DNA from: Evansella halocellulosilytica
GTDB taxonomy: Bacteria; Bacillota; Bacilli; Bacillales; Salisediminibacteriaceae
DNA length: 64,000 nt
Direction: 5' to 3'
Assembly: GCF_002335745.1 (NCBI RefSeq)
Contig: NZ_NIST01000001.1
Span: 858,300-922,299 of the forward strand
Within the stretch, counting starts at the first letter, position 1. The number at the start of each line of letters is the position of its first letter. The notes below the pieces were generated by a model. That model had not been told where the DNA came from. It made no database searches and saw nothing but the letters and a program-made list of their open reading frames with translations. Both the position numbers and the translations under genes were made by a program. Below are positions 26,119 to 35,090 of the stretch, piece after piece.

Positions 26119-27929
26119 CGCGAGTGGCAGCACATGTGCTAAAGGGTGAAAGTCCCGAATGCATCGACTAGCCGGCAAGCATTAGCTGACAGGTAGTGCG
26201 TTGACTGTGAAGTAGCGTGCGGAGGATCTGAAGGCAAACCTCTGAACAGAGCTGATATCCCATGTTGGCACGAGAGTTGGATGACTGTGCAAGACAACAG
26301 AAAGTCCGAATAGTTAGAAACTCAAAGTGTTATGAGGGCTGGGTTAGAGGGAAAGTACATGATGTGACCCATTGAGATCTCCCTGCTTCCTAAAGTAGGT
26401 ACTGATGTCACAAGGCTAAGCCAAGGACACAGGATGAGCTTTAAAGGGAGAAGTCAGAGATCGCCATAGTAGTGAAGAAGCACATGCCAATGACCTACTG
26501 GCGACAGTAGCGAGGACAGCACATGAGTGAAACTGTACATAGATACAGTTGCGAACCTATACTCAAAAGGTAGGGATTCGTGCGAAGGGCGTGACCCATA
26601 GAAGAACAATGTGAGTAGGCTTACTTATGACTGCGGAAGTAGACAGAAGCTGGACAAGAGCCAAGGGGGCTGATGCCAGGGTGGAACAGAAGGGTACACC
26701 GTCTACCGCCAAATGAGATGCACAAGTTATTGCCGTGAGCTATCAACCTTGTAGAATCACATTTATATGGGGAAGCAGAAACAAAGGAAGAAGCGAAAGC
26801 AATGGCGTAAGGGGAATAACAGATGAAAAGACGTGTATGGTACAGTTTGTATGACAAAGTGTACAAGAAAGCGAATCTAGTAAGTGCCTTCTATCAAGTG
26901 AAGAAGAATAAAGGTGCACCAGGGGTTGATAAGGTAACAATTGAAGGCTATGAAGCAAAGCTGGAGGACAATCTAGAAGTGCTCCAACAGAAGCTAAAAG
27001 ATAAACAATATCGACCCAAACCTGTTCGACGAAAGATGATCGACAAAGATAATGGCAAGAAACAACGTCCACTAGGGATACCAACGGTGGAAGATCGCAT
27101 CGTACAAGCTTCTCTTCGAAATGTATTGGAACCGATCTTCGAAGAAGAATTCCTTCCGTGTAGCTATGGTTTTCGGCCCGGAATAAGTGCTCATATGGCT
27201 TTAGACAAAGTCACTGAACACTTGAATGCAGGATACCATTATGTCATCGATGCCGACTTACAATCCTACTTTGACACGATCCCACATGATAAACTGGAAC
27301 ATCAAATAAGGAAACGAGTGACAGATGGGTCTATAATCAAACTCATTCACCGTTTTCTCAGAGCAGGTGTCATGGTAGGAGATCGATACGAAGATACCCC
27401 TGAGGGAGCTCCGCAGGGTGGCGTGCTAAGTCCATTACTTTCGAACATCTACTTACATCAGCTTGATCAACTGATGACTGAGCGAGGTCACCGAATCGTC
27501 CGTTTTGCGGATGATTTTATCATTCTTTGTAAAAGTTCAAAAGGCGCAGAAAGAGTTATGCGAAGTGTCTCAAGATTTCTTGAGGAAGAGCTAAGTCTAA
27601 CTGTGAATCAAGAAAAGACTAAAGTTGTCAACGCCAACAAAGAGCCATTTACATTCTTAGGCTATGAATTCATCGGAGATATTCGAAGAATAGACCCTAA
27701 GAAAGAGGCGACATTCAAGGAACGAGTGAAAGAAATGACTCGTCGAAACCAAACAGTTGATATTCAACTACTTATCCAAGACAAATTAAATCCATACATT
27801 CGAGGTTGGGCAAATTATTTTCGTTATGGAAATGTGAAGAACAAATTCAAAGTATGGGATAGCTGGATAAGAAGACGGTTACGAATGGTACAACTAAGAA
27901 GCTGGAGACATATAAAGAACCTTTTATAG
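26119..27929 (+). mobile_element. Group II intron (class C-like), 3'-truncated
   Basis: About 700 nt of structured, GC-richer, non-coding sequence (26119-26822, for example CGTGCGGAGGATCTGAAGGC at 26216) precedes an intron reverse transcriptase. Insertion directly behind an intrinsic terminator is typical of class C introns. I find no domain V hairpin downstream of the RT, and the RT itself ends early, so the 3' part including domains V and VI appears lost. The exact 5' end is not certain. Splicing and retrohoming are therefore unlikely. Confidence 0.7.
26823..27929 (+). CDS. ltrA: Group II intron reverse transcriptase/maturase, C-terminally short
   Basis: Multifunctional intron-encoded RT that assists splicing and retromobility. 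RT motifs are present: GAPGVDKVTIEGYE, RPLGIPTVEDR, GFRPG, GAPQGGVLSPLLSN and the catalytic FADD box (RFADDFIIL). The thumb/GIIM segment RGWANYFRYG is present. The protein stops after RSWRHIKNLL at 368 residues, about 50 short of usual class C RTs. ATG 26823 follows AGGGG. The truncation agrees with the missing intron 3' end. Confidence 0.88.
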   Translation: MKRRVWYSLYDKVYKKANLVSAFYQVKKNKGAPGVDKVTIEGYEAKLEDNLEVLQQKLKDKQYRPKPVRRKMIDKDNGKKQRPLGIPTVEDRIVQASLRNVLEPIFEEEFLPCSYGFRPGISAHMALDKVTEHLNAGYHYVIDADLQSYFDTIPHDKLEHQIRKRVTDGSIIKLIHRFLRAGVMVGDRYEDTPEGAPQGGVLSPLLSNIYLHQLDQLMTERGHRIVRFADDFIILCKSSKGAERVMRSVSRFLEEELSLTVNQEKTKVVNANKEPFTFLGYEFIGDIRRIDPKKEATFKERVKEMTRRNQTVDIQLLIQDKLNPYIRGWANYFRYGNVKNKFKVWDSWIRRRLRMVQLRSWRHIKNLL

Positions 27930-28133
27930 GTTCAATGGCTTAATTTTATTATATTTTAATGAGTATTCAGAAATATTCGTTAATTATCGACATATAAATA
28001 AAGGATATTATGACCTACGCATGATGAAAAGACGGATATCCTCGAAAGAACAAGAAAACTTCGTGTAGCTAAATAAATGCTTGTTCACTATACTTTTATC
28101 TGAAAAATAAATTAGGGAGTAGGAGGCGGTTGG

Positions 28134-29561
28134 ATGAAAAAGAGAACGAAGTTGTTTGTGAATTCAGTTTTAGCTGGAGCACTCGTCTTTACAGCGATTC
28201 CCACAATTGGACAAGCCCATGATGCATTTGAAGGTACGAATAAAGGGGAACATCCTCCTTTTGACCATGATGCATTAGAAATGCTTGCTGATCCTGAAGA
28301 AGATGGAAATAAAAATGTGAAAAATTTGAGTGAGGTAGCTGCTGTTCAGATTGAAGAAATTGACGGTGTGCAAAACAATACAGCAGATGTTTATTCACAT
28401 AAAGGATTTGCATATTTAGGAACACATACAGCAAACGGGGCAAATGGTGGTGTCCGCGTTTTTGATTTACAAGATCCAGAAAATCCGGTTGAAGTCGCTC
28501 GATTTGCTCATGATATACCTCATACTTGGCAAGAAAAGGTTATCGTAAAGAGAGTAAATACTCAGGAATTTAGTGGGGATTTAGCTGTCGTAAGTTTACA
28601 GCAAACTTCACGAAATCATCCAGATCGTCCAGATAGTATTGGTGGGGCTGTATTATATGATGTATCAAACCCATATGAACCAGAACGTCTCGGTTTTTAT
28701 GAATTAGATCGTGCGATTACAGGAACGCATGAGCTATATTTAACAACTCAAGGGAATCGAGCACTTATGCTTCTTTCAAATCCATATGCAGACTATTATA
28801 CGAATGGGGAAGAACGAGACTTTCAAATAATAGATGTAAGTGATCCAGCGAATCCGGAAAAGTTGTGGGAGTTCGATCCACGTGACCTTCCAGATGTAGC
28901 CGATGATTTCAACGGTTATCATTGGGATTCTCCAGACGGACATACAAGACCAGTGTTTAACCATAGTGTCATTACTGATAACAACGGTCATTATGCGTAT
29001 GTATCGATGTGGGATCTCGGTACAGTCATATTTGATATTAGAGATCCAGAAAACCCAGAGTACCTCGGTCGAACGGAATTTGCGGATTACCAAAAAGGAG
29101 CAGCACACTCTGCAGCTTTAGCAAGAGGAGGTAACATATTAATTGAGACACGAGAAGTGGCAAACCCGCATGGCGAAGGCTATGAAGATGCCTATGGTTA
29201 TACACGAATATTTGATATTAAAGATAAGACAAACCCAGTTTTATTAAGTGAATTTACGACTGATTTAACATATGATTTTATTGGAAGTACATTTGCTAAC
29301 ACGGTCCATGACCCGAAAGTTCATGGTAATACATTGTACTTGTCTTATTATTCTGGGGGAGTGCTATCAGTTGATATTACTGACCCAAGCAACCCAGAGG
29401 AAATAGGCAGATACACACCTGATCAAACTAACGTATGGGGAGTATTTGTTGACCGTAACTACGTGCTCGCATCTGATATGGGACAAGGCCTGAAAGTATT
29501 ATTAAAAAACAACAATGGCAACCAGTCTAACGGTAATGGTGTCAAACGGTTGAATAACTAA
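28134..29561 (+). CDS. Secreted LVIVD-repeat beta-propeller protein
   Basis: Exported protein with a Sec signal peptide (MKKRTKLFVNSVLAGALVF, cleavage near IGQA-HD) and no lipobox. The mature part has repeats of the form VRVFDLQDPENPVEVARF, IIDVSDPANPEKLW, VIFDIRDPENPEYLGR and LSVDITDPSNPEEIGRY, the LVIVD repeat that folds as a beta-propeller blade. The C-terminus is Asn/Gln-rich. Function is unknown; surface binding is plausible. RBS AGGAGG lies upstream and a strong terminator downstream, so it is monocistronic. It lies between the intron and the conserved ybaK block. Confidence 0.85.
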   Translation: MKKRTKLFVNSVLAGALVFTAIPTIGQAHDAFEGTNKGEHPPFDHDALEMLADPEEDGNKNVKNLSEVAAVQIEEIDGVQNNTADVYSHKGFAYLGTHTANGANGGVRVFDLQDPENPVEVARFAHDIPHTWQEKVIVKRVNTQEFSGDLAVVSLQQTSRNHPDRPDSIGGAVLYDVSNPYEPERLGFYELDRAITGTHELYLTTQGNRALMLLSNPYADYYTNGEERDFQIIDVSDPANPEKLWEFDPRDLPDVADDFNGYHWDSPDGHTRPVFNHSVITDNNGHYAYVSMWDLGTVIFDIRDPENPEYLGRTEFADYQKGAAHSAALARGGNILIETREVANPHGEGYEDAYGYTRIFDIKDKTNPVLLSEFTTDLTYDFIGSTFANTVHDPKVHGNTLYLSYYSGGVLSVDITDPSNPEEIGRYTPDQTNVWGVFVDRNYVLASDMGQGLKVLLKNNNGNQSNGNGVKRLNN

Positions 29562-29571
29562 CAATGAATGG

Positions 29572-29599
29572 CGTCCTGTGAAAACAGGACGTTTTTTTG
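29572..29599 (+). terminator. Terminator after the LVIVD gene
   Basis: CGTCCTGT (29572-29579) / ACAGGACG (29584-29591) with a GAAA-type loop, followed by eight T. Confidence 0.85.
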
Positions 29600-29732
29600 G
29601 ACTATCAAGACTTATAAAATTTATGGATGATAATATAACCGCAACAAAAGGTTTCTCTAAATGCTCGATTATTCACAAAAATAAATCGTCCAATGGAGCC
29701 TTATTAATTCGAAATCCGAATAAATGTTCACA

Positions 29733-29763
29733 AAATTGTCGGGGACCTGGTCCCCGACAATTT
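29733..29763. repeat. 31-bp perfect palindrome
   Basis: Arms of 15 bp (29733-29747 and 29749-29763, core GTCGGGGACC/GGTCCCCGAC) around a single T. It has no T-tract of terminator type and no gene directly upstream. See 34057-34105 for a second, longer one. Confidence 0.7.
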
Positions 29764-29988
29764 GTGGTAAGGGGTTGACGCTTTTACATTTCTTTGTTGC
29801 TTTGGTGTGAAGGTTTATTTGTATCATAACCGTTTTTTTTGATGATTATTTCAGTTAACTTTTGGAAGGTGTGCCATGGGTGTTTCCTCTTTGTTTGGGA
29901 AGTATTTGCCCTTATGAATTTTCAGAGAGAATAGAAACTAAAAATGTCAGGGAAGACATCTTAGAGATAAAAGTTGAGGCGAATAATC

Positions 29989-30426
29989 ATGAATGTCATT
30001 ACATCTTTAGGTGAGAAGAGAAGGAAAAAGCAATGGAAATTTGAGCGTAGCATTCTTCGCTCATTGTCGATTCAAACGATGAAGACAGATGTATTTGAAA
30101 CATTTTTCTCTCATCAATTTGGCGAATCAGTCGGGAAGATGTATCTAACTGATTTTTGCCTGGATATTGGAATAGACGCCTATTTATTAGGCTCTGAATT
30201 TAGCCGTTTCGGTTATTATGGGGATCCTCCTGAAAAAGTAAAACTTCGTTGTCAGGATGAATTACGTGCATACAGTGAACAATGTGCAAGTCAGTTTATG
30301 GCATGGTTTACTCTTGATGATAAAGAAACAGCTATCATAAGAGAGAAAAGCACAGCTTTTTTAGACAGATGGTGGATCCAAGGATTTAAAGAAGGAGAAA
30401 AACGCCATCGATTGAGGCTTCATTAA
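29989..30426 (+). CDS. ybaK: YbaK-like protein (DUF2521 family)
   Basis: Small cytoplasmic protein of unknown function conserved directly upstream of cwlD in Bacillaceae. It begins MNVITSLGEKRRKKQWKFER and is 145 residues long. ATG 29989 is preferred over TTG 29974 because TGAGG (29975-29979) is nine bases upstream. The assignment rests mainly on synteny with cwlD and salA and on size. In this chromosome the elements described to the left lie between rpsI and this gene. Confidence 0.75.
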   Translation: MNVITSLGEKRRKKQWKFERSILRSLSIQTMKTDVFETFFSHQFGESVGKMYLTDFCLDIGIDAYLLGSEFSRFGYYGDPPEKVKLRCQDELRAYSEQCASQFMAWFTLDDKETAIIREKSTAFLDRWWIQGFKEGEKRHRLRLH

Positions 30427-30493
30427 AATTTTTCAATCATAAAATACAACTCGTCCCATATATATTTAGAAGGAGACAAGGAGGGACGAGGAG

Positions 30494-31210
30494 ATGAAGA
30501 AAGCATGGAAGTATGCCATTGGACTAGTATGTCTCGGAATACTCATTATTTTTATTCAACAGCAGTTTTCAAGTAATGAAATGACAGGGTGGAATTTGCC
30601 GCTATCAGGCAAAGTCATTGTCGTTGACCCAGGCCATGGGGGAATTGATGGGGGAGCCTCCTCACGTGTAGGTCAGTTAGAAAAAGACGTCACCTTGCAA
30701 ATCAGTTTAATATTACGTGATTATTTACAGGAAGCTGGTGCATTAGTGATTATGACGCGCGAGACAGATCGCGATTTAGCTTCTGATGGTACGAAGAAAA
30801 TCCGTTCCAGAAAAGTGGAGGATTTACGAAAACGTGTAGACATTATTAATGAATCAGATGCAGATTCCTACGTAAGCATTCATTTAAATGCCATTCCATC
30901 TGCGAGGTGGCGCGGGGCACAGTCTTTTTATAATCGAGCCATTGAAGGAAATGAAGAGCTTGCAAAACAAATTCAAAGTGAAATTCGCAGGAATTTAGAA
31001 AATACAACACGAGAGGCAAAACCGATTAACAGTGTTTATTTAGTAAAGGAAGCACGGATTCCAGGAGCGTTGGTCGAAGTCGGATTCTTATCAAACCCGA
31101 ATGAAGCTGAGCTGTTATCAACGAAGGATTACCAGAATAAAGTGGCTGCTTCTATCTATGAAGGGTTTCTACGTTATTACAATGAGGATCCGCTGCCAGC
31201 AGAAGGTTAA
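30494..31210 (+). CDS. cwlD: N-acetylmuramoyl-L-alanine amidase CwlD
   Basis: Spore-cortex amidase that, with PdaA, makes muramic-delta-lactam so that germination enzymes recognise the cortex. An N-terminal membrane anchor or signal (about 6-22) precedes an Amidase_3 domain with the zinc ligands His in VVDPGHGGIDGGA, Glu in GQLEKDVTLQ, His in YVSIHLNA and the catalytic Glu in ALVEVGFLSN. The length of 238 residues fits B. subtilis CwlD. It is expected to be under mother-cell sigma-E control; no promoter was assigned. Confidence 0.94.
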   Translation: MKKAWKYAIGLVCLGILIIFIQQQFSSNEMTGWNLPLSGKVIVVDPGHGGIDGGASSRVGQLEKDVTLQISLILRDYLQEAGALVIMTRETDRDLASDGTKKIRSRKVEDLRKRVDIINESDADSYVSIHLNAIPSARWRGAQSFYNRAIEGNEELAKQIQSEIRRNLENTTREAKPINSVYLVKEARIPGALVEVGFLSNPNEAELLSTKDYQNKVAASIYEGFLRYYNEDPLPAEG

Positions 31211-31240
31211 TGCAGTCTCTTCGCTTATTGAAAAAAAACG

Positions 31241-31273
31241 CACCAGGTCTCAATAAGATCTGGTGTGGTTTAT
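31241..31273 (+). terminator. Putative terminator after cwlD
   Basis: CACCAGGTCT (31241-31250) pairs with AGATCTGGTG (31256-31265) using one G-U pair. The following TGGTTTATAAA is only weakly T-rich. Confidence 0.5.
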
Positions 31274-31392
31274 AAAAAAAGGAAATTCTATATGTGTGAT
31301 GCATAGCACGATAAAGGTGGAGGAGATATGTTATACTTAGGTTGTAAACGTATTCGACTACATATTTAACATAATTAAGGGCAGGTGTTACG

Positions 31393-32442
31393 ATGTTAAC
31401 TGAACAACAAGTGCTCAATGCATTGAAGGATGTTCAAGAGCCTGATTTGAAAAAAAGCCTCGTTGAGTTGAACGCGGTTAAAGAACTTAAAATTAAAGAG
31501 AATATGGTTAGTTTAAAGTTGGCAATTGCCCAACCAGGAACGGCAGAACAAATGCACTTACAGCAAGAAGTCGTCACAGCGGTAAAAGGTGCGGGAGCCG
31601 AATCTGTCGGCCTCCGTTTTGAAAAAATGTCTGATGAAGAAATTGAAAAACACGGTGGCACAGGCGGGGATGAAGAAGGATCATCTCTTCTTGACCGAAC
31701 TGATCGTACAACGTTCATCGCTATTACGAGTGGTAAAGGCGGTGTCGGGAAATCTACGGTTTCCGTTAACTTGGCAGTTTCTCTTGCCCGCAAAGGGAAA
31801 AAGGTAGGGATTATTGATGCCGATATATACGGGTTCAGTGTTCCTGATATGATGGGAATTGAAGAACGTCCAAAAGTTGTTGGACAGAAAATTTATCCAG
31901 TTAATCGATTTGATGTTCAAGTCATTTCAATGGGCTTTTTCGTAGAAGACAATTCACCAATTATTTGGCGCGGCCCAATGCTCGGGAAAATGCTCAATAA
32001 CTTCTTCAATGAAGTTGAATGGGAAGATTTAGATTACTTAATTCTCGACTTGCCGCCAGGAACTGGAGATGTGGCGTTAGATATTCACTCAATGTTGCCG
32101 CAGTCAAAAGAAATTATCGTCACAACGCCTCATGCGACAGCAGCATTTGTTGCTGCGAGAGCAGGTGCGATGGCACTAAAAACAGAGCATGAAATTCTCG
32201 GTATTGTTGAGAACATGGCTTATTTTGAAAGTAAGCTTACAGGGGAAAAAGAGTATGTCTTCGGAAAAGGCGGCGGTAAAAAGCTTGCTGAAGAACTAAA
32301 AAGCGAAGTATTAGCTCATATTCCTTTAGGTCAGCCTGAAATTGATGAAGAAAATTTCGCTCCTTCCGTTTATGATGAAGATCATCCGATTGGAAAAACA
32401 TATATGGAAATTGCAGATAAAGTTATTTCAAAAACGAAATAA
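31393..32442 (+). CDS. salA: Mrp/NBP35-type P-loop ATPase SalA
   Basis: MinD/Mrp family ATPase; in B. subtilis SalA is a regulator that represses scoC, and relatives load Fe-S clusters. The N-terminal DUF59 domain (about 1-80, LNALKDVQEPDLKKSLVEL) is followed by a deviant Walker A TSGKGGVGKST and the LILDLPPGTGDVAL motif. At 349 residues it is standard. It lies between cwlD and gerD, exactly as in B. subtilis. RBS GGCAGGTG lies upstream and a strong terminator follows. Confidence 0.92.
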   Translation: MLTEQQVLNALKDVQEPDLKKSLVELNAVKELKIKENMVSLKLAIAQPGTAEQMHLQQEVVTAVKGAGAESVGLRFEKMSDEEIEKHGGTGGDEEGSSLLDRTDRTTFIAITSGKGGVGKSTVSVNLAVSLARKGKKVGIIDADIYGFSVPDMMGIEERPKVVGQKIYPVNRFDVQVISMGFFVEDNSPIIWRGPMLGKMLNNFFNEVEWEDLDYLILDLPPGTGDVALDIHSMLPQSKEIIVTTPHATAAFVAARAGAMALKTEHEILGIVENMAYFESKLTGEKEYVFGKGGGKKLAEELKSEVLAHIPLGQPEIDEENFAPSVYDEDHPIGKTYMEIADKVISKTK

Positions 32443-32452
32443 GAATATATTA

Positions 32453-32481
32453 AAGCCGGCCGTTTTGGCCGGCTTTTTCGT
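32453..32481. terminator. Bidirectional terminator between salA and gerD
   Basis: AAGCCGGCC (32453-32461) / GGCCGGCTT (32467-32475) with T-runs suits the two convergent genes. Confidence 0.85.
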
Positions 32482-32552
32482 TCAACTGTTTCTCGTATAA
32501 CTTCTGGAGTTGATTTGGGATTTCGAACATCATAAAGGCGAAGGTCCACACA

Positions 32553-33161
32553 TTACTGTTGACCTCCACCTCCCTGATCCTCTTGTTGTTGTTCGTCTTG
32601 TTTTTTCATTTGCTCCTCGGCTACTTTTGCTAAAATTTCATTCACTTTTGCGACAAATAATGGGCTTTCTAATGCTTCGGTCATGACGTTCATAACTTGC
32701 TGCCGGTATTCTTTACTTTGCATAAGTTCCAAATATTTTTCTTCCATTTCTGGATCTTTCATGACATTGATCATCATTCCCTGATACTCTGGGTCTTTCA
32801 TTAAATTCTTGATCATTTTTTCATTTTCTTGCTGAATACTTTCGGCAAATGCTTTTGAGAACTCAGGGTCTTGCATCACTCTCTGCCAGTACTCCTTACC
32901 TGCATCGGAAGTGAGTGTTGTTTGGATTGTCTCTTTTACATAATCTTCCTCCATGACGAGCTCTCGGCGCACTTCTTCATCTTGGAGTACTTCTTTAATT
33001 GCTTGTTTTCCTTCATCCGTCTTTAACATATCAACCATCATATTCTTCGTGCTTTCATAATCTGGCTGTTTAGGTTCTTCCGCTTGTGCGGCACAGCTCG
33101 TAAGAAAGATGATCGTTAATAATAATATAAAAAATGTAGATGCTCTATTGTTACGCTTCAC
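32553..33161 (-). CDS. gerD: Spore germination lipoprotein GerD
   Basis: Lipoprotein of the spore inner membrane needed to cluster nutrient germinant receptors. Signal peptide with lipobox LTSC, then a long alpha-helical region (about 35-185) rich in Glu, Gln and Met with repeats such as MKDPEYQGMMINVMKDPEME, consistent with the trimeric helical-rope structure of GerD. The C-terminus is a low-complexity Gln/Gly tail (about 188-202), expected to be disordered. Expressed in the forespore in relatives (sigma-G). Its position between salA and kbaA is conserved. Confidence 0.93.
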   Translation of the reverse strand: MKRNNRASTFFILLLTIIFLTSCAAQAEEPKQPDYESTKNMMVDMLKTDEGKQAIKEVLQDEEVRRELVMEEDYVKETIQTTLTSDAGKEYWQRVMQDPEFSKAFAESIQQENEKMIKNLMKDPEYQGMMINVMKDPEMEEKYLELMQSKEYRQQVMNVMTEALESPLFVAKVNEILAKVAEEQMKKQDEQQQEDQGGGGQQ

Positions 33162-33183
33162 AAGTCGAAGCCCCTTTCAGTCT

Positions 33184-33318
33184 TTATTCCATTAATAAGA
33201 TTTTAACGGCTTCACAGTCAACACGATAATCTGGCTCAAAACAATGGAGCAAAGGCAGACTGTTATAGTAATCCAAGGCTTGTTTATAGGATGCTTTAGT
33301 CGGAATGGATTTATTCAT
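33184..33318 (-). CDS. Small 44-residue protein between gerD and kbaA
   Basis: ATG 33318 has AAGGTG eight bases upstream and gives a protein beginning MNKSIPTKASYKQALDYYN and ending LLHCFEPDYRVDCEAVKILLME. A longer open frame to 33453 has no RBS and overlaps the kbaA start. The Cys/Tyr-rich composition looks coding rather than random. The gene is divergent from kbaA and lies 22 bp upstream of gerD, so it may be in the gerD transcript. I do not recognise the family. Confidence 0.5.
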   Translation of the reverse strand: MNKSIPTKASYKQALDYYNSLPLLHCFEPDYRVDCEAVKILLME

Positions 33319-33416
33319 TTTTGAACACCTTGTGTCCGTTATAATTAAAAGTGGCGAAGCGAAAAGAAATTTTGATACAATAGTGGGTGGACTGAAGTTA
33401 TACAGGAGGAAGTATT

Positions 33417-34034
33417 GTGAATTCACGAAAAGTCGTCTTTTTATTTTATACAACGTTCTTAATCGGAACGACTGCTGGTTTCTTAATGGGATTTATGCTT
33501 GATTGGAATACACATATTAATGACTTGGCAAATATGCAGTTTGGCGGGATCCTCATGATCGGAATTACGGCAGCGATATGGACTGTCATTGCACAAATGG
33601 GATTCTTTGCATATTTAACGATCCACCGATTCGGTTTAGGAATATTTAAGTCCCAAAAGCTCTGGACAAGGGTTCAGGTGATCATCATTGCTTTTGCACT
33701 ATTTGATTTAATGTTCTTCCGTCACATGGCATTTGCTGAGCCTGGTGAATCGATGGTGGCGTTTGCTGTCTTACCTGCGTTACTTTTAATTTATGCAATG
33801 ATTGTCGCATATTTCAAAAGTAAAGATACGAATTATACAGCATTCGTGCCAACGGTCTTCTTTCTCGTTGTCGTTACATCGATTGAGTGGTTCCCTGCTT
33901 TAAGAGAAAATGATTTTACATTTTTACTCAATGCCATCGTGCCGCTACTAGTTGCAAACACATGGCAAGTGCTCGTCCTTCATCGTTTGCACGAACCAAC
34001 GAAAGCAAAAGCAGAAGCTCAATCTTCCAAATAA
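33417..34034 (+). CDS. kbaA: KinB-signalling pathway activator KbaA
   Basis: Membrane protein required for KinB-dependent activation of the Spo0A phosphorelay. It is 205 residues long with about six hydrophobic helices (for example VVFLFYTTFLIGTTAGFLMG) and a short cytoplasmic Lys/Ala-rich tail. The start is GTG 33417 with RBS AGGAGGAAG. Identity rests on topology, size and the conserved gerD-kbaA-pdaB order. The 3' end overlaps its terminator. Confidence 0.88.
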   Translation: MNSRKVVFLFYTTFLIGTTAGFLMGFMLDWNTHINDLANMQFGGILMIGITAAIWTVIAQMGFFAYLTIHRFGLGIFKSQKLWTRVQVIIIAFALFDLMFFRHMAFAEPGESMVAFAVLPALLLIYAMIVAYFKSKDTNYTAFVPTVFFLVVVTSIEWFPALRENDFTFLLNAIVPLLVANTWQVLVLHRLHEPTKAKAEAQSSK

Positions 34035-34055
34035 GAGAAGGTCGAGCTTTTTTTC
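34014..34055 (+). terminator. Terminator overlapping the kbaA 3' end
   Basis: AGCTC and CTTC near 34016-34027 pair with GAAG and GAGCT (34036-34048), followed by seven T. Confidence 0.7.
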
Positions 34056-34056
34056 A

Positions 34057-34105
34057 AAACCCCAGAAGATACCAGGTGCCAGGCACCTGGTATCTTCTGG
34101 GGTTT
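34057..34105. repeat. 49-bp perfect palindrome
   Basis: Arms of 24 bp (34057-34080 and 34082-34105) around a single A; the inner part is ACCAGGTGCC-A-GGCACCTGGT. It lies between the kbaA terminator and the pdaB 3' end. Short versions of the GGTGCC/GGCACC core are scattered in many Bacillaceae genomes as far as I know, so it may be a dispersed palindromic repeat. Confidence 0.75.
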
Positions 34106-34145
34106 ATCATATGAAAGGGTCTTAGGGAGGAGCCTTTGACCGCTT

Positions 34146-34907
34146 TTATTTAATTTCTTCAGATGTAATTTCTGAGCCTGACAGTAGATCCGAAATTGTG
34201 ACAAAATCATGTTCTTTATCTTTTAATACATCAATTATTTCAGGCAGTGCTTCGTTTGTTTGCTTTGCCGAATCGGATGCGTGTAACAGAATAATATCAC
34301 CATTCGTAAGGTTTGATGTGACTGTCTCGACAATCGTATCAACACCAGGATTTAACCAATCTTTAGTATCAATACTCCAATGAATGATATTGTGATCTAA
34401 ATTTTCTGCAACATCTAAAACTCGTTGATCGAACGTACCGTTTGGGGGTCTTAAATATTTCGGTGTATCTCCTGTAATTTCACGCACAACCCGATTGGCT
34501 GTTTGAATATCCTTTCGAATTTGGTCATTTTCCCACCGGGTATAATGCTCATGTTTATAACCATGAATACCAATTTCGTGACCATCTTCAGCTATTCGTT
34601 CAACGACTTCAGGATGCCTCTCCGCCCATGCACCTGATATGAAAAACGTTGCCCCCGAAATGTCGTGCTCTTTTAATGTATCTAATATTGGAACTGCTCG
34701 TTCCTCTCCCCAACTAATATTAAACGTAAGAGCTGTCTTTTTTTCCTCAGTTTCCACCTTGTATATTGCTACAGCTTTTTCACCAGTTGAAAAAACAGGG
34801 ATTTGCGTCCTTTCGACATAGAAAATCCCTGCGGTAAAAAACGCAGCAATTGCAATAATCATATATTTCTTTAACGTCTTGGCGTTCCACACCCAAATGA
34901 AGTTCAT
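34146..34907 (-). CDS. pdaB: Polysaccharide deacetylase-like sporulation protein PdaB
   Basis: NodB-homology protein needed to keep late-stage spores stable in B. subtilis. An N-terminal membrane anchor (about 15-30) precedes the catalytic domain. Deviations from active deacetylases are visible: the first motif reads TFNISWGEER (Asn-Ile instead of Asp-Asp), as in PdaB proteins, while HGYKHEHYT and RPPNGTFDQ are retained. At 253 residues it is standard. Synteny (kbaA, then pdaB on the opposite strand) supports the name. Confidence 0.9.
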   Translation of the reverse strand: MNFIWVWNAKTLKKYMIIAIAAFFTAGIFYVERTQIPVFSTGEKAVAIYKVETEEKKTALTFNISWGEERAVPILDTLKEHDISGATFFISGAWAERHPEVVERIAEDGHEIGIHGYKHEHYTRWENDQIRKDIQTANRVVREITGDTPKYLRPPNGTFDQRVLDVAENLDHNIIHWSIDTKDWLNPGVDTIVETVTSNLTNGDIILLHASDSAKQTNEALPEIIDVLKDKEHDFVTISDLLSGSEITSEEIK

Positions 34908-35090
34908 ACCTTTTCCCCCTTGTCCATTCTTTAATTCATTTGTATTCCTTGGACAGGCAATTATGAATAAAATCCGATAAAAACGAAAATAATTTTTCTA
35001 TAGTTTCTTAATCCTCTTTTTGGAAAAAGTTTTTTGAGAGATCAAAATAAAAAGCAGGTCTGGAAGCTCACAGTAGTCGGAGGTGTCGAT

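Noticed and set aside
27930-28085. Continuation of the intron reverse transcriptase in another frame
   Set aside because: A 50-codon open stretch exists but does not resemble the missing RT C-terminus, so truncation is favoured over frameshift.
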